64,000 nucleotides of DNA from Smittia aterrima (taxonomy: Eukaryota > Arthropoda > Insecta > Diptera > Chironomidae): positions 8,938,243-9,002,242 of the forward strand of contig CP093829.1 of NCBI GenBank assembly GCA_033063855.1, written 5' to 3'. Positions 1 through 14,155 of this stretch are shown piece after piece. The notes below the pieces were generated by a model. It worked only from the letters and a program-made list of their open reading frames with translations, made no database searches and had not been told where the DNA came from. Every line of letters begins with the position of its first letter. Within the stretch, counting starts at the first letter, position 1. The position numbers were made by a program, and so were the translations under genes.

Positions 1-3000
1 GTCAGCATCTAAAGGGATTTGAAGTGAGGAAGGTCGCTGTGTCTACGAATTCCTGTGTTCGTGTCGCTTCCTCAACTTTGCTGACCCAATTCCACGCATA
101 GTTTCGTTTTCTTTACATCATTGAACTATAAATCACAAGATATGTGTGGAGATTGATATCGCTCGACTGTTTGTGTCATCGAAGCGCGAGCGATAGAAAA
201 TAACAAAAAGTTGCTTCATTTTCGAAAAGCCGCTGACTCAGAGAACGATGTCTCCAAGATTTCTTCTTATTCATTTTCACTGAATTGAGCGATGAAATAA
301 TTTTTCCGACGAAATCACTTTCGATTTTCATTTTTCCGATGAGGTAAATGAGTTTCTCTTCATGAACATTTCTCATTTACTTTTCGAGACTGTCGTCAAA
401 CGAATGATTCTGCTGTTCTCACTTGAACATCTATGGATTTTCTGTTCTCGGAATTTTAACATAAATAATAAGCTTTCAGATTTTCTGATGATTTTGCTGG
501 GCGACTGAGACGACTAAATAATATTTTTCTGCGCAATGAATGTCTGGGGTTCGCTTAGCCAGAAACCCTCTGGTACTAAAATAAACATCCCTCGGAAAAC
601 ATCCTTTTCCTTCGCTGCTCTCTCTTCAGCCATTTATGGGGCGACTGGCATCGTTCGTATCAAATTTATCCTCCCGTTGAGTCGACTCGACGGAGAAGTT
701 TGTCTCGTTTCGCTTGTTTCCACTTTGTGACTCCTTAAATTCCTAATTATCTACATTTACATTAATTAACTCAATCCTCGTGTTGAAAACTTTTCTTTCT
801 TCAGTTCCGTTTAATGGCGAACGACGACGCTTGCAAGATGCAAACGAAAAATGTAAATATTACTTAATTAACATCTTTTGAAGAAAATATGAAAAAAAAG
901 GTGAACTTCTCAGTCATTCTCTTTTTTTTGCTGCACAGAGCAACTCACTAAGGATTTGAAGTTTATGCTTTTTATATGCAACCTGACACTGCAATCGTTT
1001 TAATGAAAATTAATCAGATTCCTCAACCCACGTACTTCATAGCGAACAAGCAAAGTGGATTAGAATAATTTGTAAAATGTGAGGAATCTTCAAGTCGAGC
1101 TTCTGATAACATTTTCACATTATTTATCTTTGCGGTCGTGAGATTGTTATCCATCAATTCGAAGTGTTATTGCGTGGGCGGCTGTTGAATGAAATCTCAA
1201 TATCTTTGAAATTATTTTGGATTTTCAGCGAAAATTGTTTTCCACGAAATTAATTTGAATCTTCATTCTCTAGGAAAAAGGTTTTGTTTAAATACTTATT
1301 AAGACGATTACTCTAATTGATCGTTGCGAAGAAATTCGTGAAGCAGAAAAGTTTCACTGTCTCCATTTCAGTTCTGGTAATAATCCCAGAATAATCCTTT
1401 TTATATCAAACGCTTCCAGACGCTCGTTTTCCTCTTCGAGACTTCGAGAGAGATTCTCGTCGTGTGCAGTCATAGTTTAGTTCTTTATCGAAGAATCTTC
1501 GAGCTTATTCGACGAATTGATATTTAAATAAGTCGACAGGTTGTGACAATATTTGTGGGAACTTTTCTTCAGGTTTCAACTTAATTTTCCATCTCACGAT
1601 TTTCTTCTTTCAATTCAAAATCTATAAATGCTTCTGTGTATACATTTTCCGACTTCTTTTCCCTTCCGAGCGGGCACAACGTCTTAAACTAAAAGGAAAA
1701 TGAGAAGTTTTTCGTCCTTTGAGGACATTCACCTTACGTGTTCATTCACTTGCTCGAGTTTGTGTAACTCTGGTTGGCAATTTTCTCTCATACTCAATGC
1801 AAGAAATTCTTGCTAAGAAAAAAAAGGAAAAGTAATTTCTTTCATAAGAGAAAACTTTTTTTGCTCATCGTTCCTCGTATTCCATTCCGCTTTTTATCGT
1901 GAAGTTGTCTTCATCGTAAAATGGTAAATGAACATCATCACAATCAACACCCGAGACGTTTTATGCATTTCTCTCTTTTCATTTGACGAGGAAATCTGAA
2001 ATTCTTATTCAAATTCATATCGATCCGATCTAATTCTAGTTGGGAGGGGAAAATTATTAACTAACAAGGATAGTTGTAGCTCGTGGCACATGCCAGTACA
2101 GTATGAAGAGTTGTGCTGATACTAAACAAAAATATTTTCTTCTTTATCGTCGACAAGCGAAGCGAAAGTGAAGAGAAAATAATCATAAAACAGTCTAGAG
2201 CGGAAAAGCGCCCGCAAGCGAAAAACGATGGCGTCTTGTTGTGACGGGTTGAGGCGGGCAAAAAGAGCAAAAAGCATTTGACTTCCATTAAGCACTATTT
2301 GTGGTTCTTCTCGCAGCTTTAGCCCGCATCGTAAACGGAAATAAGAGAGTGAAAATATTGTCTCGTGCACGAGAGGAATCGTCTGATAATGGTGACAATA
2401 AAAAGGTTCTGAAGAGGAGTAAATTGAAAAGGAAAATAACGATAAATGCTTCGAGCGAGAGGGATCCAATTTGGAGAAAATCTATGAATAATGTTTATTG
2501 TTTGTCGCTGATACTCTTCACTTCAGGATTTCCATTATGTTTCACTGATCAATCAGAAAAGAAGCTTTCGCTGCTGAAAGATCCTTCGATACATTCCTTC
2601 AAAAAACAATCTGTCAAGAACGCACAACAGACACGCTTAACCCTTCAAAAAGAATACATTGTACCTTTCTCTCAGCAACGAGTCATTATTAATTGCTGTA
2701 AATTTTTCCCAGACGGTGTCTATCAATTTTCATAAAAACTCATTCCTCCTTCCGCCGAATGTTTCGAGTCTCTTTTCTTCGTGTCTCGGATGCTAACGAA
2801 GGATGAAAACCAAGGTTATAAACACATCAAACGATGCTCCGCCTCAAAGGCATTTGAAAGACGGAGCTGCAAAAATATTTGAGACGTCGGCACATCATCC
2901 CCGAAACATCGTCATATTAATTTTACTCAACCCTACATGAATAATTTTACATGAAAGCTTTTTATTTGAAAGCTTTTCTTTCTCTCGCTTCAAATGTCAA

Positions 3001-6000
3001 GGAGTTGAGTTGTAACTTAATATTTTGCGTTTTCAATTGAAATCTTTGTGGTTTCCGTTCGCGAAATTATTTTGACTTCATCAAAACCTTTGCAGACTGA
3101 GGAATCTAAAGGAAAGCTACTAAAGCTTCCATTACATTTATTTACCTCACGGAATGCCAAACGAACGGAGAACGAAGCGAGTGAAACATGTATCGTGCAG
3201 ATACTTTTGTGTTCATTTCTGTTTATTGCAGGAAAGAGATTTAATGCGCTTTTTAGCCACTGAAGAAGTAACAATGAAATATTTAGGAGATTACACGTAA
3301 AGGCGAACGAGCAAGGGAAGGTAAGGGACCAATCCTCTTGAATTTATGACTCTTTGACTATTCACTGACCAAAAATAAAGAAATTTCTTTAGAGAGAAAT
3401 GCAAGAAGCTTTTCTTTTTTCCTGTTTTCGTTGAGTGTGTGGGATGAGACGGAAAAAAGTATGAATGAGCTTCGCAACGCAATTGACGAAAGCGAATCGT
3501 TTTTCTTTTCAGTTTTTTTTCCTTCCATGGAGCAACCTTGAAATAACCTTCAAAGGGAAAAGTCGTCTCAATCGCGAAGGAAGCTTTTGAAGGAAAGAAA
3601 CTTTTAATGGTCAATATTAGTAAAGGTTTTCGTTAATCGTAAATAATTCTTGGAAGTTATAAAAAGTTTCTTTTAAACAGAAAAAAGATTTTGAAACATT
3701 AAAAATTCAGGAAAAGTTTTCAAGTCACCGGATCGATCGAGTACACGAGCGGTTGTTGTCGAAAAGGAAAAAACTTCTTCTCACGGGCCTATCCCAATCC
3801 ACAAAAAGTTGGCCCGGAACAGCCGAAAATGCCTCAGCACAAATAACAAAAAAATTCCTTTTGTGTGAGTTGCTACTTTCGCTTTCCGGCCTCCTCCTTT
3901 TCATTTCCCATCCAAGACTCAGTCCAAAGCAAAAATACATCGAAAGGATTTTTCCTACACATTCGTGATCCTGCCTAACCAACACAGACGAGGCCTCCTC
4001 GCCGTGGGAAATTTTCGGAAAATACATTTTTCATTGCCAAACTTGTGCGTGTCTGAAAAACTGCCGTCAGACAAAAACGATTTCGTTGGCAGGGCGGAAA
4101 GACCTTGATAAAGTTTTCACGATGTAAGCTTTTGCTTTTATTTCTCGTGTTGTTTGTTGAGTGGGAGTTGTTTGAGATCGAGAAGAAAACTTCGAGCCTT
4201 TTAAAAGATATTCGACACCGAAAGGTTATTGCTCCGCGTTTTGCTGATTTACTGTTTTCGTCGGGTTATGTCTACATTGCTAAAACTTTTCCTTTCAATT
4301 TGACCTTGAGCAGAAAGTGAAGAGCATTTAAATTTATTCCGAAAGCCACGTTTCAAGAGGATCATTAATTTTCCTAAATTGTTTATTTCTCTTTTTTGCC
4401 CGGAACAAAAAGAAAAGAAGAAAAGTCGTCGTCGCGGCTTTTAATTCAATATCAGAAAAGCTCGTAAATAATTCACCTCCGTTAATGTACGTATCCGGAA
4501 ACTTTGATGATTTATCAACAAACTTCCGATGCCTTAAGTTTACTTGCTTACGAACGTCAGACTGTGTAAGCTCCCCTGCCCCTTTCGCAGAAAAGGATCG
4601 AACGTAGATTGGAGTCTCTTCATATCCGGTCCCTCATCAATAATAATAACGCTTTGTCCCAAGAGAGAGAGAACTAAGGCGACCGGAAAATGCGGAAGCA
4701 TGGCGAGATGAAGGGTAAATTGTATCAGGAACAGGAAATTAATTTTCTCTCTGCTTTGTGGAATTGAGCGGTGCTTCAATCTTATCTCATACTTCTTGAG
4801 TAACGATGATGTAAATGGAAATGAGTTGAGAACATTGTAACATTGTAATTCAGTTAAAATGCAAATACACTTTCAATTCCATTGAATCATTGCAGTTCTA
4901 AAATGTGGGACAGGAGTGCATGGTGAATTTATCTTAAAGTCAATTTAATTAATTTACATATCACAAACGCAACTCTCGCTTGACTTCGAAGGGTTTATAA
5001 TCTGAAGGTAGGTTAAATATTTTGCCGCAGAATAAATTATTTTTAAGCGACTTAGACAAGAAATTGTTTATTCATTACGTAAGAGAAAAGCTGGGAAGTA
5101 TCTTTCAATATTTTTTTTAAATATTCATGCCCTAAATCTAAATCCTAAGTCACATGTTGCGTGTAAGCTTTAGCTTTAACATGGCGGCTCCATTCACTTA
5201 TGCTCGCTTAAGCTTAGAACGCATTAGTTAACGTTAAAGTAAAAAACATGAAAATGCGAGACTTTGAAAGGCGCAGAGAGAAAAATAAAATTCTTTTTAT
5301 AAATTGCCATAAATGTGAGAAAAATCCTAAAATGTGAGCTTACTGCTTATGATTCGCGTAACCCAAATGTCGTCGCCTTGAATTCTAAATGACTGAGTCA
5401 TGTGGACTGAGACACTAACAAAGTTTAATGGAAATTACGAGATCGAACTTGATTGAAGGGCTGATCCCGTTTGATTCCATCGTTTAATGACAAAGCGAAT
5501 TTCAAATTGAAAATTTCACACTTTCTTCTCTTGATGGATACTTCCAGACGATGATGCTTAACGGTTCATAGCCCGCAAATTGAAATGAAAAGTTCAATAT
5601 TTACTAATCGCCGCAGACTACGCTTCTCAACACGAAGAAAGCTATCAAACTATTCATTAGGAAAAATCAATTTGAATTAACGTCTTGACGTGGGAGAATG
5701 GAAACTTCTTTCCTTTTTAGCTTCTCGTCTTCTTCACCGTGAACTCTTTTGTTAAACTCATCAATTGTTTCAAGAGTTTTCATGGCTGCACATTGCGATA
5801 CATTTACTCGACTGCTATTAGTGAGATGATTGAAGCATAATTCACATTGAAAGGTGATAAATAAATGTTTTGTTTCATCTCAGTCTACATGCGTCAAATG
5901 TATCGAGAGTTTTCGAGAGAGTGGGAGTCGCTCTGAGCATTGTTAAAGTTCTTTCAAGGAAATATTTGATTCACTTACGATCTAAGTGCATTCCAGTTTC

Positions 6001-9000
6001 TTTTTCAATTTGTCTGTTGAACTCACCTGAAAAAGAAGAAGAAGAGAAATATTTTCGGTTAGTTCAGTTATTATCGATAATGACCACCTCTAACTATGAG
6101 AGAGAGACGCATGGCTTTGAATAATAGACAATCGTGACAAACAATCAATTCAGACAATTGGAGCCTAAAATAATGTTTTGGGTGTTACAAGGCTCATCAA
6201 GAAGAGGCCACCAATGAAAGTTAATTAAAATGCTCGACAGCGTTTTCACGAAAAACTTTTTCGGTGACACCTTTGAACATCCGAAAGATAACAAACCCGT
6301 CGGCATTTCCTTGTCGAAAAATTATTATTTAACTTCTTCAAATTAATCATTCCAACCACGATATTGATGTCTCTAGTGAGTTGAGTTTGCGAAGGAATCT
6401 ACTGTCGCGACACTTCTTCCGCTATCATCATAAAAAGTCTGTCGCTTTTGATTATTATTCCACGCATGTCAAAACGTTAAAGGGAAGAAGGAATTTCTTT
6501 CCAGAGATAAACTCATTACGAATGTTAATTTAAAGATGAAAATGTTAAAATCGTTTCATCGCTTTTTTGTTTTTCTTTCACATCAGTTTCCTTCGCTGCT
6601 CTCCGTCGTTCGATGTAATAGTTTCTTTTTATATTTCTCTTGTAAGATATTTCTTAATAATGTCTGCAGCTTAAGAGAGTGTTTTATACGTTTGTTTATT
6701 TATTTTTATTGCTTATGACAGAAAGCGAAAGAGAATTTTTTTTTTGTCAATTTGGAAGTTTGTTGCTCTGAAGCGAGAGTCATCATCCCTTTCTGAGACA
6801 TTTTCTTTCAAACTGAGATTCATCTTCAATTTTCTTTTAATTGAGAAGTATCCCTGGATGACTTGGCCAGTCACTTGTTTATTTTATTTCGCTCTAAGCA
6901 GCGGCGATCGTCGCCGAACGGACAAGTGACCCACTTAAATTATATTTGAATTCAAGAACACTTTTAAGCGAAATTGAAGTTTTCACGTTTGTGCATTTCA
7001 TTTGCTTTGAAGTTGCGTTTCGCTTCTAAATTGAAAATTCAGTTCACGTGAATGTAAATATTCTCACACTCGCAAAATCATTCTTGGAAAGTGAATCGTT
7101 TGGAGGAAAATTCCGTTGACATTAAAGATGTAATTAGTGCAATTGTCAGCGATGCGTGAAAATAGATTTGCTTCCTCTCAATTAGATTTCGGGTAGAAAA
7201 ATCATGTAACTCGTCATACATGTAAAGCTCATACACAGAATTGAATCTAAATGTGTTTAATGTTTAACTTTCACTTGTTCATAACTGGATACTTTGTTAT
7301 TTTCTTCTTGCGCACTTCGCTGCCTCGCAGACAATACCATGCGAACGCTTATTTTAGGAACATCGATAATTCTGTTGAAAACGAGGCTTCGTCAAGCGTT
7401 GCCATATGCAGAGAATGAGTTTTCGAGCGGTGAAATTGACACACGAGGCGGGAAGAAGAAAATAAAAAGTTTAAGGCCAGACTGTGTTTGCGTAACAGCT
7501 TCGCGAAAGATTTTTCCCATGAAAAGTTATGAAAATTCCATCGCGCCGCCACTCTCAACAGGTGGCAAGCATTTTTCTTTATTTTTTTGGCTGTTTAGCT
7601 GCGAGAAAATAAGAAAACAAAGGAGATCCTCGACCCCTTTAGAGTTTTGTCTGAGAACAGAAATTGAGGAACGTGACATTTTATCAATTTTAAATTGACT
7701 AATGAGTGAGAAAGTTCTCCCCTACGAAGAACAAATAAATAAATATTAAGGGACAAATATCTTCCTCTCCAAAAAGATAACAAATAACTTCTTCTTACGC
7801 AATCCCATGACGGCGAGATTAAGCGATTGTTCCTTGTCATGAGCGAAAAGTGAAACATTAAAATCATTCGACTTAAATCAAGAGACAAAATGTCTTACGC
7901 AACTTGCCCCGCTTTATTTCCATATTTGGCTCGTCGCGAGAAGAGAGGCATTGAAGTATGAGATTCATTACAAAGCGGAAAGTCAAAACGACATAACAAG
8001 ATTCACTGGTTGTCGGCAATTGTTTCAGCAACAAGACCAGATTGTCAGACGCCACACTCAGTGATGGTCAAAGAGTCAAAAACATGAGAGAAGCGAAAAG
8101 GTCGCCTAATTTCATAAATTTAGAGATCTTTCCTGATGTGACAGAAACCACTTTTCTCAAGCGACGAGAGGTAATCGTGATTTGAAATCTGCGTCTTCAG
8201 GTTTTTCTACGAGCGAACAACAACTTTTTTGGCGAAAGATTGCTTTAGAGTTTTGAGTTGAGTGGCCGATAGAAGGACAAACGGCATTCACCGTTACCAG
8301 CAAAATTCGGTTGCGCCCGCGGCGTAACAAGTCAAGGCTTTGAGATTGTTGTGAGCATAAAAGCAATTGAGGATGGAAGGCAATTAAGATTTAGAGCGAA
8401 CACATTTCTCAACTCGAAAACTTTGTCGCTTAAAAGTTGAAACTTTCTGACGTCAACTAACATTTCCTTCTATTGAGCTAGTCACACGTGCGTTCCAATA
8501 AAAAACGGATTCAAAACGTCGTGCCAACTGCCAAGTAACTAATCCTTGACCGAAAAAAAGTCGCGCTGAGTCTTTCGCAAAAACATTCACTCAAAAACGC
8601 ATACCAGCGAAGTGAGTGAGGTGTTGTTGAATAGACTTGCAGTACGATCATTAAAAGTGAATGCGAAAAAGGAGAAAAAATTATTTCTTTTAATGAACGT
8701 TAACGACGATTTGTTGAGTCATTCTTTGTGATTTTTATTTTTCGTCAAATTATCTCTCAGCTCAGGATGTGTCAAACTGGAAACGGGAAAAAAGATGAAA
8801 CTTCATCGTCCACAAAAAAATTAATGTGACACGAGAACACAACTCTTCAATTAGTGGAGCATCACGAGTGAGCTGCAATGTTGAAACCTGTTCGAATCAA
8901 TGAATTTATGACATTTCAACTCGACTTCAAGTTGAATCATCCCTTACAAGTGGAAATATTTTTTTATGAAGGAAATTTCTAGGAGAATTTCCTTGAGGTT

Positions 9001-12000
9001 CGTTCAGAGACTACGTAGGTTAAGGTGGTTTAAAAAAATCTATTGAGACTCAAACAGAATCGTCTGCTCTGGAATCAAAAGCTTAGAAGTCAAAGAAATT
9101 AATTTCCCCTCGCTACGTAGCTTACAAACGACTCCTTCGGTTTCACCGGTTTCTCAATTCCTGCTCAACAACGAAACTCTACTCCTCGAGTCACCAGAAC
9201 GCGCAGAAAAATCCTGAGTGGTTACAACGTTTCTCGATGACAGGAAAAGAGATTTGGGTTGGCAAAGCAATTGAGAGTGTTGCCTTTGCTCATTTCACAG
9301 AGAATTTCCATCGCAATCTTAGGAATTTGTGAAGATAAAATAAACATCAAATCTGTTACCGCCACATGACGATGTCAAATATTTTTCTTCTCTTATTTTT
9401 TTTTCATTCTCGTATGTGATGAAACTTTAAACTCCCTTTCGTTCGAGGGATATTTCTTCGGTTTCTTTAAATTCATTTGCTGGTTGAAGTAGCAAAGAAA
9501 AATCCCAGAGCTAAGCACTTAAATGATCCGTTGCGGTTCATGCAGTTCGATGAAACAACAAGTGCTCTCCTTCCTCATCTCTTCGTAGATTTAATAATGA
9601 TGTCGCTTGCAGAGCAATAAAAATGATTTTAAATTGTCATGTGAGTTATGTTTCTGAAATTCTTTGGAGTTTACCCAGGCAAAAGGTTCTAATTCATTTT
9701 CCCTCTCTTACGACAATTATTGCTCGGAAACGTTGACAAATTGTGGAAAATATGAAATAATAAAAAGGGTTCTCGTTCATTTTTTCTTTCTTTCTGCTCT
9801 CAAGTGTTTTTCAGCGGTTGCAGGCATTGACTTGTTGTTGCGTTCGTCTGGAGTCGAGGAAAAGGATTTCTGCATGTAAATTTCGAGTTTCCTTTTGTCG
9901 GCAAAAGGACAACTCTGTCGTTAATGGAAAGGGAAAGACGCTGAGTGAGCGACATTTTCACTTAAACGCCGTTCATAATCTCAAGATGACAACAAGAACT
10001 TCTACAAGGACGAGGAAGGTTAAGCGACGTGTATTAGAAGAGATTAGCGTTGAACACTTGCAGACAGATGCTGATAGACTCGGAATTATGAGCGTCAGCT
10101 AATTAACCCCTCGTCGTCGTCTTTCCCTTCTGTTTGTTTACAAAATCGATGCACATGAAGTTTTCAAACATCGAGAGATTCTTCGTCTTCTTCCTTTCAT
10201 GTTCTGTCCTCCAATTTTTTTTTATGTTACACACACGAGGACGACGAAGCTATCAGTCAACCAAAGATCTGACTTACAAGAGACGACTCTTGTTTTATTG
10301 ACCATTAAACTTTGAGATTTTCCAGATTATCGTTTGCGGCTTTGAATACTAAAGTCAACTCAAGAGGAGCAACGGAATTTGACGAAGCCAAGATGATGAT
10401 CCTGGTCTTAACTTTTATAGCTTTTTAACTAACTTCAAGTGCATGATTGAAGCATTAGTTTGGAAAGAGAAGTGAAGGTGCCTTGAGAAATTAGCAGCTG
10501 CGAATGCATTTCCAGTGATTTGTCTGAAATAATATTTTTTGCGCCATAATTCTCCTTTTCAGAAAATCATGCGACTCTTGAAGTCATAAATCATTTCACC
10601 GCTTGCATTGATCGTGCATTTAAAAGTGCGATTTTTAAATTTGGATATTTGTCACGGCCACTTTACTACCGATCGAATTCGAATGTGAATTCGCGACAGT
10701 TTCAAGGGTGAACAACGCGTACGTTCTCCCTCCCTCCAGTTCTACACTCTTATGAGTTCTTGCAGTGCACAGACAACTGCAAAAAGTTATTGAGGACAAG
10801 TCATTTGAATATGGAACTTCAATCTGTTGAGTTCTTTAACTAGAATTGGATTTTGATTTAAGTTAGGGTCAAGAACTTTTGCATTTTATGTTCGATTGTT
10901 TTTCTTTTCTCTCTTGCAAACCAAAACAAACCAAATGAGGCCACTCAATCAATGTTTGAAATTGTTGCACAACTTAACGAGAAGCCTCGATTGAAAAAAA
11001 AAATCATCGGAAGGCGTTGACCAATTGTCAAATGTGAGAGGACACAGAGCTCTGGCTTGAAGGTAATTTCAGACATGACAGTTTTTCATTTAAGACTTCC
11101 ACGAAATTCATCACGTTCCGTCAGTTGATAAAAGTCACAAACAATAAAGCAATTCGTGGTATCAACGAGAATGTAAACAGCGAAAAAAAAAACAAAAAAC
11201 TTTTTTGTCCTTCGCAAAAGTTTTTCGATACATTTCGCTTTCTTTTTGAAAATAAATTGAGTTGTGTGTGTGAGTCATATGACAAATACATTTTTTATTC
11301 AGTGCAAAAGCCTAACTCAAGTTTGCCTTCGCCGATTCAATGATAACAGGATCCGCGAGTCGTTCAGTTTAAAGTTGAAAATTGATTTTAACTGGAAATC
11401 TCTCGAGCAATTGCGATTGAGCTCAAGACAAATTTTTAATCAATTACAAAGTGAAGACACTTGGAAGTTAAATTGACTTCAATTTAGATTTCAATCAGAC
11501 GACGAAAAGCAAAATATAAACACACACAAACCTTACTCGTGACGAAGCGAGTAAAGCTTCTCTGAGCGCCCATGAAAAGTGCGTTCACCGCAAAACACAT
11601 TCAGCGTCCGTCATTCACTCGTCAGACCTTAGCCATTAACTATTATGATAAATTCGAATTATGCAATCGGCACATGTTAATTCAAATTACAATTTTAATC
11701 ATCGCACATTGGCGAGCTGACAGAAACTTCGCTTTTTCTCTCATTGTCCGCGAGTAAGTCTCTTCAAAAAAAAATTTTTTCTACGAAATTCAATTGAAAG
11801 GTGAATCGCCATTTGTGGAGCTTGATGTGCATATGAGGCGAGACTTTTAAATTTTTATGTTATAAACTCGGAACGTGACGTGATAATTTGGGTCAATCGC
11901 TTAGAAGCTTTTGTTGTTAATTCGGCAAACCACAAAGCGAAATTAAGTCAACACGATGAATACTTATTGAGATGAGGAAAGAAATCCCGAAAAATATAAT

Positions 12001-13268
12001 TTTTGGTTAAAAGTCTTCACTGAAGTCGTTAGACATTTTTTCTTCACGCTCTCGGAACGATTTGCTTTTACATTGTTGACATATTGATGCCAATGTTTGC
12101 TTGCATAATAAACAAACCCAGGGAGCAACGAACGAGTCAAATTTCACACATGGCACGACAAGGCGAACCGTCGGCTTTAAAAAAAAACTGAGACATTTGG
12201 AATAATTTTTATTCAATAATTTTGTGAGCCGAACGAGTTATCAGAGTAAAGTCTTCAATCAAAAGTTCGCTCGCTGGGCTGTTCTCATTTCTGTCACTTG
12301 CAAATAAATTACAAAGCACTTAAATGTCTCCCTCATATTTCAAAATGTAAAAAGGTGTAAAGCCCATTAAAAATGTAAAATATTCTGCTTGGATCATGCG
12401 TTTCTAATGCGACACAAATTGCAAACTTTAGGCTTCGATACAAGCCTCGATTTTGTTGTTTTTCGTTGACTAATCAACCGCTCGAACGAGAGAATGTTGC
12501 AAAATGATTTGAATTTAAAATCTTGCGAAGTCTTTCTGTCTCAAATGAAATTGTTTGCTGAACTTCCTAAGTTTTTGAGAGTTCAAAAGAAGATTAATTA
12601 AAATTGAAATGCGAGTAGCTGATAATTTTTGCTCTCGCTCGAAGGGCTTTTGAAGCATCATCATCGAGTATTTTCACCGTCGCGATAAAAGACTTTTTGA
12701 CCTTCAAATGTCGAGAGCTTTGCCCCCTCCTTGTTCCGTCGATTCACCTTTCAGTTTCCTTTCGAGCTGCTGAGCAGTTGAATTCCGTGACAATAGCAAA
12801 AAGGAAAAGATTTCCTACTTTTAATTTCATTTCACTTCTCGATGTAATGATAACCTTTTGGTGAGTGAAGTCATTTCCGCAAGTTCATCAGAAATCTCTG
12901 ATGATCTAGTCGCGAATGTGATTGTTACGCTGATAACTTTTTCAAGTCAGGGAAAATTATTTTACGTACAAAGAAAAGTCATTGAACGACGATGGAAATA
13001 GTTTTGCGTCGATTCATTTCAATCTAAATTAAAATGCGACTCAACCGGAGCGTAAAAGAATTTTTAAGGTTTTTTCGAATTCCATTTAAGTAATTTCTTC
13101 TAATTTTCTAAAGCTTTACGATAAAAGAAGTTTTCAGCTTAGTTTGATTGGAACAAAAGCTTCCGTTTCTTTTCTTTTCTTTAATCGAGGAAACTGCGTT
13201 TTAAAATTCGAAAGCTCGTAAGCTCTCTCTCAAAGCTTTTTTTCTTTAAAGTTTAAAGCTTAACTCAC
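1..13268 (-). other. Large intron of Eip74EF; no other gene supported
   Basis: The third E74 coding exon ends at 13269 with a strong donor (GAG|GTGAGT on the minus strand) in phase 1, so a downstream exon must lie at lower coordinates. I looked for ETS-domain or other E74 coding sequence on the minus strand here and found none, so the intron probably extends past position 1. Open frames in this stretch (the longest is 144 codons, at 2301-2735 on the plus strand) mostly begin at non-ATG codons, match no family I recognise and carry no consistent splice pattern. Small features seen are a perfect CRE octamer TGACGTCA at 8448-8455 and a perfect 8-bp hairpin at 12885-12904. A hidden alternative promoter (E74B type) cannot be excluded. 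Confidence 0.55.
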
Positions 13269-13933
13269 CTCTAACTAAATTTATACCAAACTTGCTGGAT
13301 GCTAGAAGTCGATTTTGCAGGATCGCTAAGTTAGCTTCGACGTTGATGTCGTTGCAGTTTGTAAAATTGTCTTGAGGATTGTGGTTTGAAGAATCAATGA
13401 CGTCGTTATTATTTTCTTCCTGGAATGCAAAATGAAATTACAAAGTTGTCCCTAAACGAGATCAAAGACTTGCCTTTATGTCAGTGGTTGAGAATTCTGA
13501 GAAGAAAGTCTCAAGCTCAAATGTATTTTCAGTTAATTGACGCAGCAATTCATCAGAATCATTGCAATTAAGTGACTCTAAATTGGCTAAATCACAGTTT
13601 GCAAGGTCTTGATTCTGATTGTTTTGCTGTTGCGATGTTTGCGGCTGTTGAGCTTGTTGAATTTGGGGTTGAGCGAGTTGGTTCATATTAGTCTCCGACA
13701 TTTCCTAAATAGTGAAATAATTAAGAACTTCGTTACAGTTGAAGATTGGAAATTGTGAATTCAATTTGCGTGACCTGAATACTTTGATAATCTCCGCGTC
13801 CATCGTTTGACGGGCTCCATGGTGAGAACATTTCGTTTTCAGTGAAAGGCAATGCCGAAACGGCGATGCCACGCAATTGAGCAAGTGCCAGTTTCAGTCC
13901 TTGATTTACAGGCACCGGATCACAAAAACTCAT
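13269..13933 (-). CDS. Eip74EF: Eip74EF (E74, A-type isoform), N-terminal coding exons only
   Basis: This is the 5' coding part of the ecdysone-induced ETS transcription factor E74, an early gene of the ecdysone cascade. Three minus-strand exons are seen: 13775-13933 (ATG at 13933, 53 codons, phase 0), 13474-13704 (77 codons, phase 0) and 13269-13419 (50 codons plus 1 nt). The introns are 70 and 54 nt; the second begins with GC (AAG|GCAAGT). Identification rests on two blocks that resemble my memory of Drosophila E74A. One is the PSNDGR block in exon 1 (fly: PDNDGR). The other is the acidic stretch SDELLRQLTENTFELETF followed across the junction by EENNNDVI (fly: SDELFRSFSESNFEIESL and EENNNNVI). 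A Q/N-rich run occupies the first half of exon 2. The acidic segment probably acts in transactivation. The ETS DNA-binding domain is not in the window, so the gene is partial here (about 180 residues visible). Confidence 0.8.
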
Positions 13934-14155
13934 TCAAAATATTTAACTTAGTAGAAAACTCTTTTTTGGCAGTTTTTCTTTTCAAAGCCTTATCAGACTT
14001 TACGTTAAGAAGTTTACATAAAAAATAAACTTTAAAACTGTAAGGCAGTGATTGATTGATTAATTGAGATTCTGCTAAATCCTCATTAGGCACTTTAGAT
14101 CATTGTACTTTGTTGATATTTCGCAATATTTGAGATTTAGCACTTTGGTCCTTAT
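13934..14155 (-). promoter_or_regulatory. E74A 5' leader exon portion with three upstream ORFs
   Basis: Upstream of the E74 start codon the minus strand shows a good acceptor (pyrimidine tract then ACAG) at 14156, so the leader exon runs 14155 to 13934 and joins a more distal first exon that I could not locate. The leader contains three upstream ATGs, each followed at once by a stop: ATG ATC TAA (14103-14095), ATG AGG ATT TAG (14086-14075) and a minimal ATG TAA (14019-14014). Short uORFs are consistent with the long uORF-bearing leader known for fly E74A, and suggest translational control. Acceptor and uORFs are seen; the function is inferred. Confidence 0.55.

Noticed and set aside
2301..2735. 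144-codon plus-strand open frame
   Set aside because: Starts at a non-ATG codon, no recognised domain, no splice partners, and lies in the long E74 intron beside an overlapping antisense frame.
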